NCBI GenBank assembly: GCA_019694955.1
Contig: JAIBAX010000017.1
Location: forward strand, 1 to 64,000
Source of the DNA: Chitinophagales bacterium
GTDB lineage: Bacteria > Bacteroidota > Bacteroidia > Chitinophagales > JADIYW01
DNA: 64,000 bases
Direction of reading: 5' to 3'
Of this stretch, positions 23,013 to 32,648 are shown one piece after another. A program made the translations under genes and the position numbers. The notes beneath the pieces are model-generated. The model did no database searches. It was not told where the DNA came from and saw nothing but the letters and a program-made list of their open reading frames with translations. Each line of letters starts with the position of its first letter. The stretch's first letter is position 1.

Positions 23013-25406
23013 TTAGTACTCAACAATAATTCCCAAGGTGGGAATGATGGAACCTGCCGCATTCTCCAAATATTTAAAGGAGTATCTTCCCGGGTTTTCA
23101 GGATCTAAAAGTGGCTGTTGCGTTTCCGGATCTTTGACGACCGTAAAATTATCCGGTTGCCTGTCTTTTGAGAAGGTCAGATTGCTCAAATCCAAGTAAA
23201 GGTTGAGGTTCCATTTATTGAAAAACCATTTCTTGTCCACCCGAAAGTCTAACTGAAAATTAGCCGGCGTGCGTTCTGTGTTGAGTCTCGAATAATCAGG
23301 AATGCCTACGCCATTTGTATTCCATACTTCAATGGTAGATGATAGGGATTCGTTGATGGGTGTGTACGGTGCACCACCATTTACACGGGCTTTTATACCA
23401 ATTTCCCAATTTTTCTTGAATTTATACCCCAAAGCAAGGTTAAAAGTATGTCTGGAGTCCCAACTTGCAGCGGCGTAGTTTCCGGAAGTATCCGTAAATT
23501 CAGACCTGAAAAAAGTATAGGTGAGTATGCCAAAAAGCCCTTTAAACAATTTTTGTTGCATAGAAAACTCTACGCCATAGCTCCTGCCTTTGCTATCTGC
23601 AGTTACTGGCTCATCACCCGCAATACCATAATTTCCACCGATATTTGCCAGTGAAATGCCATTATTGATAGACATCGGATAATTATTGTAATGCTTGTAA
23701 AAACTCTCTATGGAGAATTTCGTATTAAATGAAGTGGTGTAGGCAAAACCTACTACAACCTGTTTGTTATTGATATATTGTAAAGTTTCTTTGTTTACAT
23801 AAACATCGTTGGAATCTTTATAACCCATGGTGGTATACGCAGGTGTTTGATAGTATATCCCTGTATTAAAATTGATGGAAAGGTTCTCCGTAATATAATA
23901 GGACGCAGAAAATCTTGGTGAGAATTGCTTAAATGGATTGCTCATATTCTTAGAATATGAATTACCATCTACCCTGAATCCTAATGAAAGATTTAACCGC
24001 TCGTCAAAATATCCTTTGCTAACTTGTGCGAACATACCATATTTGTGTAGTTTTATCAAGGCATCGTAATTAATACGTTGTATGCCTTCCGGTGTGGTGA
24101 ACTGTGAAATCGTTCCGGTTGTATATCTTGCAAACTCATAGTTCGCACCATAAGCAAACTTATAATCCTTGAATCGGGCGATATGCTCGAAGCGGAACTT
24201 ATTTTCCGCTTCTTTGGAGTCTTGATTATAAATTAGTTTCGAAGGATTATCATTGTCCTGATATTTGTAGATTTTGTTTCCCAACATATTCCTGCTGACA
24301 ACAAAAATCATATAACTTTTCTCTCGAAAATACCGATACCTGGCGCCAACAGTGTATGTCCATTGATCAAAATAGGGGAGGTTGCCCAAAAGATATTGGG
24401 ATTCTTCTGTGCTATTTTCTTCTTTGTTTAAAATAAAATCATCTAAAGAGCCCAATCCCATGATGGTTAAATCGTGATTTTGGTTGAATTTATGCGTTGT
24501 TTTGAACTGGAAGTCATTGTAAGTAGGGAGGAAAGGTAATTTCAATGCCTTGAAAAGCAACTGTAAATAAGAACGCCTCGCCGAAAAGAGATAGCTGTGT
24601 TTGTCATTCTTCGTAAACGGCCCTTGTATAGTAAGGCCTACATCGCTGGCTCCAACGATAGCCGTTAATCCGAACCTGTCTTTCCTACCTTCTTCCAAGC
24701 TCATCTCCATGACGGAACTCAGCGCATTACCGCGCATGGCAGGGAATGCACCGGTATAAAAATCCACACTTTTGATGAAATTGAAGTTAATCATGCCATT
24801 GCTACCGCCAGAGGCACCTTGTGTGGTAAAGTGGTTGATAGCAGGTACCTCAATGCCGTCCAAATAAAACCTGTTCTCATTAGGTGCACCACCTCTTACG
24901 AGCAAATCATTGCGGAATGATACACCCGTGCTAACACCGGGCAGCAGTTGTACTACCTTTGAAATGTCTTGATTTCCACCCGGTAATCGACGAATTTCTG
25001 TAACACCTAAAGAAGTGAGTGATAATGGCGACTCCTGAGGCTTTTCAAACGGTTTTCCCGTGATGACTACACCTTCCAATACTTCTGAATTAACAGACAT
25101 TGCAACATCTATTTGAAGTGGCTTGGCATTGGTAACATATAAGTCTGTAAACGTTCTAGTGTTATAACCAACATAAGAAATAACAATATTATACAAACCG
25201 GGAATCATGTTTTCAAGTCTATATTTTCCATCAATATCCGTAAGCGTTCCCATGGAAGAGTCCTGTAATTGCACAGTAGCACCTATTAATGGTTCGTTGT
25301 TGATTTCATCAAATACTACACCTTCAATAATGCCATTTTGAGAGAAACTGTCTAAGTAAATAATTGAAAACAGGGTTGTCAAAACCACAACAAAACGGAA
25401 CTTCAT
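23013..25406 (-). CDS. TonB-dependent receptor with carboxypeptidase-like N-domain
   Basis: 797 residues, outer-membrane beta-barrel. A signal peptide (1-22, ending DSFSQ) is followed by a CarboxypepD_reg-like domain (IEGVVFDEINNEPLIGATVQ, about 27-110), a plug domain (about 120-240, with LPGVSTGVSFRNDLLVRGG and NRFYLDGIEVPAINHF) and the barrel, ending in the aromatic residue Y (LGIIVEY). There is no SusD partner next to it, so it is not a typical SusC. The sequence (FNFIKSVDFYTGAFPAMRGN) is like the group of receptors annotated as 'TonB-dependent receptor, plug' with unknown ligand. An AAACAATT inverted repeat lies upstream. Confidence 0.92.
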   Translation of the reverse strand: MKFRFVVVLTTLFSIIYLDSFSQNGIIEGVVFDEINNEPLIGATVQLQDSSMGTLTDIDGKYRLENMIPGLYNIVISYVGYNTRTFTDLYVTNAKPLQIDVAMSVNSEVLEGVVITGKPFEKPQESPLSLTSLGVTEIRRLPGGNQDISKVVQLLPGVSTGVSFRNDLLVRGGAPNENRFYLDGIEVPAINHFTTQGASGGSNGMINFNFIKSVDFYTGAFPAMRGNALSSVMEMSLEEGRKDRFGLTAIVGASDVGLTIQGPFTKNDKHSYLFSARRSYLQLLFKALKLPFLPTYNDFQFKTTHKFNQNHDLTIMGLGSLDDFILNKEENSTEESQYLLGNLPYFDQWTYTVGARYRYFREKSYMIFVVSRNMLGNKIYKYQDNDNPSKLIYNQDSKEAENKFRFEHIARFKDYKFAYGANYEFARYTTGTISQFTTPEGIQRINYDALIKLHKYGMFAQVSKGYFDERLNLSLGFRVDGNSYSKNMSNPFKQFSPRFSASYYITENLSINFNTGIYYQTPAYTTMGYKDSNDVYVNKETLQYINNKQVVVGFAYTTSFNTKFSIESFYKHYNNYPMSINNGISLANIGGNYGIAGDEPVTADSKGRSYGVEFSMQQKLFKGLFGILTYTFFRSEFTDTSGNYAAASWDSRHTFNLALGYKFKKNWEIGIKARVNGGAPYTPINESLSSTIEVWNTNGVGIPDYSRLNTERTPANFQLDFRVDKKWFFNKWNLNLYLDLSNLTFSKDRQPDNFTVVKDPETQQPLLDPENPGRYSFKYLENAAGSIIPTLGIIVEY

Positions 25407-25408
25407 CT

Positions 25409-25452
25409 AAACAATTTAAATTACTTCAAACAATTGGTTACAAGAATTGTTT
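25409..25452. promoter_or_regulatory. AAACAATT repeats between divergent receptor and SDR genes
   Basis: AAACAATT (25428-25435) and AATTGTTT (25445-25452) form a perfect inverted repeat with a 9-bp spacer; another AAACAATT is at 25409-25416. They sit in the 93-bp gap between two divergent genes and could be an operator for both. The region is AT-rich, so chance is possible. Confidence 0.3.
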
Positions 25453-25499
25453 AGCTTTGGCAGACATTTTATCATAGTTTTTTAAATCGACCTAGGGAA

Positions 25500-26204
25500 A
25501 TGGACATTAATGGGAAAATTATATTGATTACTGGTGGTAGTAAGGGTTTGGGAAGGGCAACTGCTGAATTGTTGATAGCTAAGGGAGCGAATGTCATCAT
25601 TACAGCCCGCAATGGTGAATATCTAAAACAGGTGGCAGACGAGATTGGCGCATTTCCCATTCAGGGAGATATGTCAAAAGAAGTAGATGTTATCAAGGTC
25701 TTTGAGGAATGCATGCAACAATTTGGGCGCTTAGATGCTGTCATTAATAATGCTGGATTGGTAAGAGGACGTGGGCCGATTACTGAATCAAATTTGGAGG
25801 ATTGGGAATATGTGTTTTCGGTGAATGTTTTTGGTGCTGCTATGGTCGGCAAACATGCAGCAAAAATTTTTAAGCAACAGCAGTACGGCAATATTGTAAA
25901 TATTGGCTCAACGGCTGCAACTAAAGGTTATGAAGGTGGCTCGATATATGTAGCTTCAAAATTCGCCGTAAGAGGAATGACAGATTGTTGGCGGGAAGAA
26001 CTTAGAAAGTATAATGTCCGAGTAATCCTTATAAATCCAACGTATGTGCCTACGGCATTCGGCACTAGCGATGGTCAGGAAAAGAAGGTTGAGGATAAAT
26101 TGGTAAAGCCGACAGACATCGCCCACGCAATCTATTCGGCACTCGCCATGGATGATAAGGCGTTTATTACAGAACTAACTGTATGGGCAACCAATCCGTT
26201 TTAA
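25500..26204 (+). CDS. SDR family oxidoreductase
   Basis: 234 residues, classical short-chain dehydrogenase with TGGSKGLGRATAELL (cofactor-binding TGxxxGxG), NNAG, the catalytic Ser in NIGSTAATKGYEG, YVASKFAVRG (YxxxK) and a shortened C-terminus. The Arg after the second beta-strand (TARNGEY) favours NADP(H). Close in pattern to 3-oxoacyl-ACP reductase-like or FabG-like sequences, but isolated from lipid genes; the substrate cannot be read. It is divergent from the TonB receptor. Confidence 0.9.
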   Translation: MDINGKIILITGGSKGLGRATAELLIAKGANVIITARNGEYLKQVADEIGAFPIQGDMSKEVDVIKVFEECMQQFGRLDAVINNAGLVRGRGPITESNLEDWEYVFSVNVFGAAMVGKHAAKIFKQQQYGNIVNIGSTAATKGYEGGSIYVASKFAVRGMTDCWREELRKYNVRVILINPTYVPTAFGTSDGQEKKVEDKLVKPTDIAHAIYSALAMDDKAFITELTVWATNPF

Positions 26205-26235
26205 TTTGTAAATAGCTTGAGTTTATATAGGTGTT

Positions 26236-26283
26236 TTTTGTATCACAAAGTTTCTCAAAGAAGGCACTAAGTACCCAAAGGTG
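26236..26283. repeat. Degenerate 'cacaaagt...ggcactaagtacc' repeat
   Basis: The stretch is related to the degenerate repeats at 3140-3175 and 37.7-37.9 kb (variants of cacaaag / aagtac / ggcac). No gene in the 123-bp gap. Confidence 0.4.
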
Positions 26284-26327
26284 TTAACAAGAGAATTGGG
26301 AAGGTTAGATTTTATACCAGTTCTCCT

Positions 26328-26717
26328 TCAATCTTTTTTTACATTTGATTTAAGTAATCCTAATCCCTTCCAAAACTCCGCAGGGTATTGTAGTTCTATT
26401 GCTGCATTTTTCGTACCAGTTGCAGACAAGTTGTAGTTTAAATTTAGTTCATAACCTTTATCTATTTTCTTGTAGTGTACAGATGCTAAGAATGAAGAAT
26501 CCATGGCAGTAAGAAATTGCAATTGCGACAGTGAATCCGGATAGTATCCGTTTCTCAATTTATGTAATTCTATGTGGCTAATAGCATTTTTAAAAACCTG
26601 ATCCGCCAACATCTGTTGCGTTTGCATAAGGTTTTTATTGATTTCTTCTTTAAACTTCTTCGGAATACAAGCCGTTAGACTTGTTGTTATTAGGACGCAA
26701 AAGATAAATGTTCTCAT
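26328..26717 (-). CDS. Small lipoprotein of unknown function
   Basis: 129 residues. It starts MRTFIFCVLITTSLTACIPK with a lipobox (LTAC, Cys17), so it is a lipoprotein. The mature part has a helical stretch NLMQTQQMLADQVFKNAISHIELHKLRNGYYPDSL followed by a beta sheet, a pattern like the pilin/type II secretion-like 'ELYKLRNGYYPDSLEEL' domains in which a helix packs on a small sheet. Role unknown. 61 bp separate it from the hydrolase gene upstream in the same direction. Confidence 0.75.
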   Translation of the reverse strand: MRTFIFCVLITTSLTACIPKKFKEEINKNLMQTQQMLADQVFKNAISHIELHKLRNGYYPDSLSQLQFLTAMDSSFLASVHYKKIDKGYELNLNYNLSATGTKNAAIELQYPAEFWKGLGLLKSNVKKD

Positions 26718-26778
26718 ATGATTTTTTGTTTGAGTAATGCTAAGTAAATATAGATTTTATTCTTTTGAAACCCAACAC

Positions 26779-27732
26779 TCAAAAGCCATTATTTTCTAAC
26801 CATTTTTCCAAAAGGGCAAGGTTGCTTTTGGCATTTGGGTCGCCGGGCTTTAAGGGATTATGTCCCGAACCTTCAATAATGTAAGTTGGATAATTATGCT
26901 TAAAGACGGAATCAACAGTCATCTTACAAGTAGGGGCGTCCATAAAATCGTCCTTTTCACCCCAATAAAATAATGTTTTTGTTGGCAAATGCATCGTGTC
27001 GTTGAGTGGATGGTAGCCTGCTAAGCTCTTGTATCGAATCCATCTTGGGTCTTCTCTTGTTTCAATACCCATTTTCTTGCCGTAAGGCTTATCTTTTATT
27101 AGATTCCATTGATGCAAATATGCTTCCCAAGTTATCTTCCCTTCAGAGAAATCAAGTAAAGCGGTTTGGAACGCTATCACTAACTTAGTATCTTCATCGG
27201 ATAAATGCTTCTTCTTAGCGATTTGTGCCACTTCAAAAAGATTCTGCTCTCGGAATGGAACGGCAGCAAATGATTGCGCCACCAAAAAATGTACAGATGT
27301 ATCTTTGTCGGCAATATAAACAGCGATGTTAGCGCCTTCACTACCGCCCCATATGCCGATGGGCAATTCAGATAACCGCTTATTTTTCTTCAGCTTTCCA
27401 ACTGCTTGCAATGCATCCTGAGCGACATCGAAAAATGTTGCGATTCCCAAATTGCCATCCGATTTACCACAACCTCGTTTGTCATATAGCAAGACAGCCA
27501 AACCATGCCGATTAAACATTTCTACAAAGGGTGTAATGTCTAAATCCTGCCGACTAAAAGGACCTTTTCCGGTGAGCAGTAATATAGAACCTTTGAGGGG
27601 TGTTGTTGTCGGGTAATAAATCGTTCCGGAAAGGGTAATGTCTCCATTTTTAAACGCAACTTCCTCAGTAGGATGTTTTTGGACACATGCTACAAGCAAC
27701 AAAGAGAAAAAAAGGCATTTTACTACGTTCAT
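26779..27732 (-). CDS. Exported alpha/beta hydrolase lipoprotein
   Basis: 317 residues from the ATG at 27732. The longer ORF start at 27762 lies inside the upstream gene. MNVVKCLFFSLLLVACVQK gives a lipoprotein signal with Cys at the LVAC box. The alpha/beta-hydrolase fold shows: LLTGKGPFSRQD oxyanion region, YDKRGCGKSDG, the nucleophile elbow GGSEGAN, the acid in WGEKDDFMDAP and the catalytic His in GSGHNPLKPG. It belongs with the peptidase_S9/BAAT-like acyl hydrolases annotated in Bacteroidota; the substrate is unknown. The start is 4 nt after the upstream stop, so the two form an operon. Confidence 0.87.
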   Translation of the reverse strand: MNVVKCLFFSLLLVACVQKHPTEEVAFKNGDITLSGTIYYPTTTPLKGSILLLTGKGPFSRQDLDITPFVEMFNRHGLAVLLYDKRGCGKSDGNLGIATFFDVAQDALQAVGKLKKNKRLSELPIGIWGGSEGANIAVYIADKDTSVHFLVAQSFAAVPFREQNLFEVAQIAKKKHLSDEDTKLVIAFQTALLDFSEGKITWEAYLHQWNLIKDKPYGKKMGIETREDPRWIRYKSLAGYHPLNDTMHLPTKTLFYWGEKDDFMDAPTCKMTVDSVFKHNYPTYIIEGSGHNPLKPGDPNAKSNLALLEKWLENNGF

Positions 27733-27736
27733 TTTG

Positions 27737-28102
27737 TTACTCTTCAATAACAGAAACGGCATCTACCAAATAGGGCGTATCGCCTTGCCACGGCATGATT
27801 TTCACCTTTTGCTTATAGTGTAATTTCACCTTTTGACCTTCTAATTCCATCAATTGTTGTGCTACCTTTTTGTCGTTTACCGAAAACTTCCAGATATTAT
27901 TGGCAATGGTATTGCCCGGCATTGGATTGACGCCACCCAGATTTAAATCGCCCTCATAGGTCTTCATTACAAATCCCTTTCTGGAAAATTTCACCAATAC
28001 ACCCGCTCTTTTCCCATCACTATAATTGAAATTGCAAACGAGAAAGAAGATGATAACCCCTAAAATAACGGTCGCAGAACTTATACCTATCCATTTTTTC
28101 AT
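27737..28102 (-). CDS. Membrane-anchored hypothetical protein
   Basis: 121 residues: one N-terminal helix (MKKWIGISSATVILGVIIFF) and a periplasmic beta domain with NYSDGKRAGVLVKFSRKGFV, MKTYEGDLNLGG, NIWKFSVND and 'LEGQKVKLHYKQKV'. This small family is widespread in Bacteroidota, where it has sometimes been labelled '6-phosphogluconate dehydrogenase' without any supporting motif; nothing here looks like that enzyme. Probably a periplasmic beta-barrel or OB-like protein, function unknown. Confidence 0.8.
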   Translation of the reverse strand: MKKWIGISSATVILGVIIFFLVCNFNYSDGKRAGVLVKFSRKGFVMKTYEGDLNLGGVNPMPGNTIANNIWKFSVNDKKVAQQLMELEGQKVKLHYKQKVKIMPWQGDTPYLVDAVSVIEE

Positions 28103-28161
28103 AGAAAATATTTTATAACAAAATTAATCAACCATTTTGTTTTTTATGTACAATACTTCTG

Positions 28162-31143
28162 CTAAAACAATTTAATCATACTGCCAATATCCCTAATTTT
28201 TTCATGCGGATTTAATTTCTTGAGGTCAAAAGTATAACTGATTCTTCCCTTAAACCCCGGATAACTGGCTTTGTAGAAGTCCTTAAACTCTTTAGACATG
28301 AATAAGGGAAAGTGAACTTGTAATGCTTCGTCTAAGAAATTAAGGCTAAATCCTCCATCATAATAGAATTTCTTCACGGGCAAAGGCTCTCCAAAAGGTA
28401 TCGTATTATTGAAAGAATAACCAAAGTCCATAAAAAACTGTATCGGCAAATATTTCCACGGGAAATCGGCCGTAAAATTTACAGACATCAGCCAATTCGC
28501 CGTTTTGCCAATATTCACCCCTTGCAAACTGGAAATGGTCTTGAAATTGCCGTCACCATTGATAAGCTGCTTGGAAGTAAATCCTTCGTTTTCTGACCTT
28601 CCAAAATAATATCCGTCTAATAAAAAGTCATTTTGTCCAGTTATAGCACTGATGTTAAAGCCGTACTGAGGATTTAATCCAAATCTAAAATCCTCTTTCC
28701 TCCACAAATATCCTCCGGCAAATAAACGAATACCAAAGTACTTGTTATTAATTCTTCCATAGTTGAGTTTTATCTTGTTTTCCCAAGAAGCCCGCACAAA
28801 TTGTTGGCTTTGTAAGATTTTCACCTCACTAAAAAATGGATATATCTTTCTGGTGAAATCTACCCTATAACTCAACTCGTTATACCATCTTGAGGTTCTT
28901 TCTAAAGAAAAAATAGTGAAATCTGCTGTGTCATAAGCGGGATTTTGTTCTGAAATAAAAACATGTCTGAACTGTAAAGTTTCCAACCAATTGCTGCCTT
29001 GTCCTCCCGGTTTGAAAACCATCTTCAAATGTGGCTCTACCTTTATATAATTCCGTTCGGTAGGTCGCGAGGAAAAAGAAAAGGTGGAGACATGTACACC
29101 TGTTTTAATTTGCTGTGTGTGGGCAGGTCTTTTCTTCCAATAATAATCGACATTAAAAATCCCACTCAACCGCTTCGAACCTACGGCAAACATAGGCACA
29201 AAAGCGTATTCCAATGATTTCGCCGGGAATGTTCTATTGTACAGGGCCACGCCAAACATAAATTTATCATATTTATTACCCGCAAAAACGGGCGCTATGG
29301 ACAATTGTGTGCGGTGCGGATTTTCTAATCCACCAAAAAGATGGAGCTGGAATTTTTCAAACTTGGGCAAGCCTTTATGTAGTTTATAGTAATTGTTGCT
29401 GCGTGTAAATTCTTTCAACTGCCATTCCGGATCGATAACAATCTCACTATAATTGCCTTTCTCTATCAAAATACTGGTGTCTCCATAAAATGGTTCTACC
29501 CATGTTATAGGGCGGACACTATCTGATGTTATACCGCCAATTTGCACCGGAACAGCAAGTTTTCCTTTGTTTTTTAAGGTAATAACATATCCATCAGGTG
29601 TTTCTTGCAAATTTTTCAGGCTGATGTCTATGATTTTGTCAGTACTGATTAAACTATTGAAAAACCAATCCAAATCTTTTCCACTCATTTCTTCAAACGT
29701 TTCTTGAATATCTTCCGGATAGATATGTTTAAACTTATACTTTTCATAAAAAAATTGCATGATTTTATCGAAGGTTGCCATTCCCAGATAGTGCTCGAGC
29801 AGTTGGAAGTCTAACGCCGTGGCACCATATACGCCAATGCCATAATTTAATACGCTTAAATCTGCAGAATGCTCATCCTGCGGTTGGAATTTTCCGAGGC
29901 GCTGTTGCATAAGAATGCCATATTTTTCTAAGGGCATTTCCGGCAACTCATTTACACCTAACATGGTAGCCACTTTGCGTTCTTGTAGTGATGATAGTTG
30001 GTCTGCAAGGTAGTAGCTTCCTTGGTAAAATCTTTTTTCGTAATAAGTGTTGATACCTTCATCTATCCATGGCGACGATCGCTCATTGCTGGCAAGTAAG
30101 CCCTGCCACCAATTATGCCCGACTTCATGAACGATTACTTCTTCCAACACAGTTGGAGACGATTGTGATTCTATGATGGTAATCATGGGGTATTCCATGC
30201 CGCTTCCCGAACCTTGTTCACCTTCTACAACGGTACAAACATCATAAGGATATTCACCTACCAATGTGCTGTAGTGCAGTATGGCTTTTTGAATATAGTC
30301 ATTCGCATGGCTGAAAGAATTTTCTTCAGATAATGCAAACGTCTTTAGCAGAACGGTTCTTCCGGAGGGAAGTGTCATGGTGTCTTCTTTAACAATAAAT
30401 TTCTTTGAAGCAAACCATGCAAAGTCATGTACTTTTTTTTGTTCGAAGATTAGGGTCTTCTTACCATCTTGCACAATTTCTTTTTGTAAAACACCTGTTG
30501 CTGCCACCTTATATTTTTCAGGAAGCGCAATATTTACCTTGTAATCGCCGAAGTCATCGAAGAATTCGCCTTTTTCGAGATAAGGCATAGCATGCCAACC
30601 GCTTTTGTCATAAGCCGCTATTTTGGGAAACCATTGTGTTACGGCAAACATACCGTCAAGATACCCACTTCGGGAGTATAGCTTCGGCAGTTTTACCAAA
30701 AAAGGAGTGGTTATGATACACTTACCTCCGGAAATGAGGGGTTCATTCAAGGTAATATGCGCAATGTCGGGATGTTTTTCGTCTAATGACCACTTTACTG
30801 TTGTGCCATTCACCAGAAAATCAATATTTTTAATGTAACCCATGTCTGACGGTTTGGCAAAGTAAAAATCCACATCGCCCATGGTTGCCTTATCTTTGGA
30901 AAGTGCCGTCTTTTTACTGCTATAAGCATTCGGGTAAAGATGAACATACAACTCACTCAAATTGTCAGGACTATTGTTTTGGTATGTAATTTGAACCAAC
31001 CCTTTTAACTGATGTAACGTATCAATTAATTGAACCTGTATATCATAATCTGCCTTTTGTTGCCAGTAATTGTCCTGGGAAAACCCCTTTATATGAGTTG
31101 TCCACAGCAAAATGGTCAAAAGGGGAAAAAGAATTCTTTTCAT
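28162..31143 (-). CDS. M1 family metallopeptidase, exported
   Basis: 993 residues with a signal peptide (to about residue 21, ending KGFSQ). The M1 catalytic core has the exopeptidase motif GSGMEYPMITI (GxMEN-like with Tyr replacing Asn), the zinc site HEVGH (339-343) and the second zinc ligand in SPWIDEGINTYYE. After about residue 520 there is a long C-terminal region with many aromatic, alternating strands (PIQFFMDFGYSFNN, FKGRISYTFDLKKL) resembling an outer-membrane beta-barrel. The Tyr in the GxMEN motif is a known variation in this Bacteroidota subgroup. The protein probably lies at the cell surface. Confidence 0.9.
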   Translation of the reverse strand: MKRILFPLLTILLWTTHIKGFSQDNYWQQKADYDIQVQLIDTLHQLKGLVQITYQNNSPDNLSELYVHLYPNAYSSKKTALSKDKATMGDVDFYFAKPSDMGYIKNIDFLVNGTTVKWSLDEKHPDIAHITLNEPLISGGKCIITTPFLVKLPKLYSRSGYLDGMFAVTQWFPKIAAYDKSGWHAMPYLEKGEFFDDFGDYKVNIALPEKYKVAATGVLQKEIVQDGKKTLIFEQKKVHDFAWFASKKFIVKEDTMTLPSGRTVLLKTFALSEENSFSHANDYIQKAILHYSTLVGEYPYDVCTVVEGEQGSGSGMEYPMITIIESQSSPTVLEEVIVHEVGHNWWQGLLASNERSSPWIDEGINTYYEKRFYQGSYYLADQLSSLQERKVATMLGVNELPEMPLEKYGILMQQRLGKFQPQDEHSADLSVLNYGIGVYGATALDFQLLEHYLGMATFDKIMQFFYEKYKFKHIYPEDIQETFEEMSGKDLDWFFNSLISTDKIIDISLKNLQETPDGYVITLKNKGKLAVPVQIGGITSDSVRPITWVEPFYGDTSILIEKGNYSEIVIDPEWQLKEFTRSNNYYKLHKGLPKFEKFQLHLFGGLENPHRTQLSIAPVFAGNKYDKFMFGVALYNRTFPAKSLEYAFVPMFAVGSKRLSGIFNVDYYWKKRPAHTQQIKTGVHVSTFSFSSRPTERNYIKVEPHLKMVFKPGGQGSNWLETLQFRHVFISEQNPAYDTADFTIFSLERTSRWYNELSYRVDFTRKIYPFFSEVKILQSQQFVRASWENKIKLNYGRINNKYFGIRLFAGGYLWRKEDFRFGLNPQYGFNISAITGQNDFLLDGYYFGRSENEGFTSKQLINGDGNFKTISSLQGVNIGKTANWLMSVNFTADFPWKYLPIQFFMDFGYSFNNTIPFGEPLPVKKFYYDGGFSLNFLDEALQVHFPLFMSKEFKDFYKASYPGFKGRISYTFDLKKLNPHEKIRDIGSMIKLF

Positions 31144-31194
31144 CTAAAAAAATGTATTTAACTTTTCTTTCATAAAAATCAGAGAAAGATAATA

Positions 31195-31202
31195 TAACTT
31201 TG
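31195..31202 (+). promoter_or_regulatory. -7 box of the TPR-aroE operon
   Basis: TAACTTTG fits TAnnTTTG, 14 bp before the ATG at 31216 and pointing away from the divergent M1 peptidase gene. Confidence 0.45.
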
Positions 31203-31215
31203 CAAATGTAACACT

Positions 31216-32634
31216 ATGATGGGTAATTTTGATTTTGACGATGAACAACATGAAGAACTCTCTGAGTTGTTGGAACGGTACGAGAATGCCGTAAGAAATA
31301 ATCAGATTTTTCTAATAGATCAGGAAGCGCTTGAATCTATAATTGACTATTACGAAGAAATGGGTAATTTTGATAAAGCCCTAGAAGTCGTGGAAAGATC
31401 ACTAGAACAATACCCATATTCATCTATACTCTTGTTAAAGAAGGCTGAACTTCTATTCGATATGAAGTTGTGCTCCAAGGCTTTGGATAGCTTGGAGATG
31501 GCCGCTATTTACGATCCTTCAGAATTGGAGATACATTTATTGAAAGCAGAGATCCTCACTTTTCAATCGAGGTATCAGGAAGCTATCGAGGTGTTACATA
31601 ACTTGATAAAGTCGGCATCTGATGAGGATTTGTCTGAGATTTATCTTCGTTTGGCGGATGTGTATGAAGACAATGAGAAATATCCGGAAATGGAGCAAAC
31701 CCTCAAAAACTGCCTACGATATGAGCCGGAGAATGAGGAAGCCCTCAATCGCCTGAATTATTGCATAGAAATTACAGAAAACTATCAGGAAAGCATCGCC
31801 TTTCACAAAGAATTGGTGAATCAGGCACCGTATTGTGCCATGATTTGGTATAATCTTGCCTGCGCATATGACGGTTTAGATCAATATGATCATGCTATTG
31901 AAAGTTTAGAATATGTCATCGCCATAGATGAACTTTCCGATTTTGCCTACCAAGATTTAGCGGAAATATATTTCAAACAAGGAAAATACCAAAAAGCCCT
32001 CCAAATCCTCAAAGAATTTCATAGCCTCGGACAAGGAGATGAAGAAGTTTTCTTCTTAGAAGGTCAATGCCACGATGCTTTGGAGAATTTCAAAATGGCG
32101 CGTTACTGTTATCGGAAATCACTACATATCAACCCTGCCTTTCATGAGGCTTTCTTCAAAATTGGAGAGACGTATGAGAAGGAAGAATCGTGGGAAAATG
32201 CGCTAAAAGCTTTCACAAAAGCCTCCGAATTGGATCCGCAAGAGCCGGAGTACCACTTAGGTGTTGCCGAAGCCTGTTTATTCCTCAATAAATTGGAACG
32301 AGCCATCAGCTCGGCAGAAGAATCTATCTACCTGAAAAGCAATAATTCAAGGGCTTATATTTTATTGATAAAAACGTACCTGACCATCTTCGATACGGAA
32401 ACAGCATGGGAAATCTTACAAAAGGGCAAGGATTCCTGTCGGGATGCACAAGAGCTGATCGCCGTGGAAGCTGCTTTGCTATTCTTTGAAGGAAAAAGAA
32501 AGCAAGGCCTCATAAAATTTATCGAAGCCATCGATTGCAATGTGTTTTTCAGCGATATCGTCTTCTACTTTCTTCCGGATTTAGAAAAAGACCTTGAGTT
32601 AAATGCACTCATCGCAGAAAAGCATAAATCTTAG
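31216..32634 (+). CDS. Tetratricopeptide-repeat protein
   Basis: 472 residues, no signal peptide. At least ten TPR units can be followed, for example YYEEMGNFDKALEVVERSLE, LADVYEDNEKYPEMEQTLKN, LACAYDGLDQYDHAIESLEY, LAEIYFKQGKYQKALQILKE and KIGETYEKEESWENALKAFT. The opening MMGNFDFDDEQHEELSELLE is an acidic conserved N-terminus of this Bacteroidota family. It probably is a cytosolic scaffold. aroE follows after 14 bp. Start may be the second of two adjacent ATGs. Confidence 0.87.
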   Translation: MMGNFDFDDEQHEELSELLERYENAVRNNQIFLIDQEALESIIDYYEEMGNFDKALEVVERSLEQYPYSSILLLKKAELLFDMKLCSKALDSLEMAAIYDPSELEIHLLKAEILTFQSRYQEAIEVLHNLIKSASDEDLSEIYLRLADVYEDNEKYPEMEQTLKNCLRYEPENEEALNRLNYCIEITENYQESIAFHKELVNQAPYCAMIWYNLACAYDGLDQYDHAIESLEYVIAIDELSDFAYQDLAEIYFKQGKYQKALQILKEFHSLGQGDEEVFFLEGQCHDALENFKMARYCYRKSLHINPAFHEAFFKIGETYEKEESWENALKAFTKASELDPQEPEYHLGVAEACLFLNKLERAISSAEESIYLKSNNSRAYILLIKTYLTIFDTETAWEILQKGKDSCRDAQELIAVEAALLFFEGKRKQGLIKFIEAIDCNVFFSDIVFYFLPDLEKDLELNALIAEKHKS

Positions 32635-32648
32635 CATCGTTTATCCCA

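Noticed and set aside
26328-31143. Polysaccharide utilisation locus around the TonB receptor and hydrolases
   Set aside because: No SusD, glycoside hydrolase or regulator is present; the genes are independent units.
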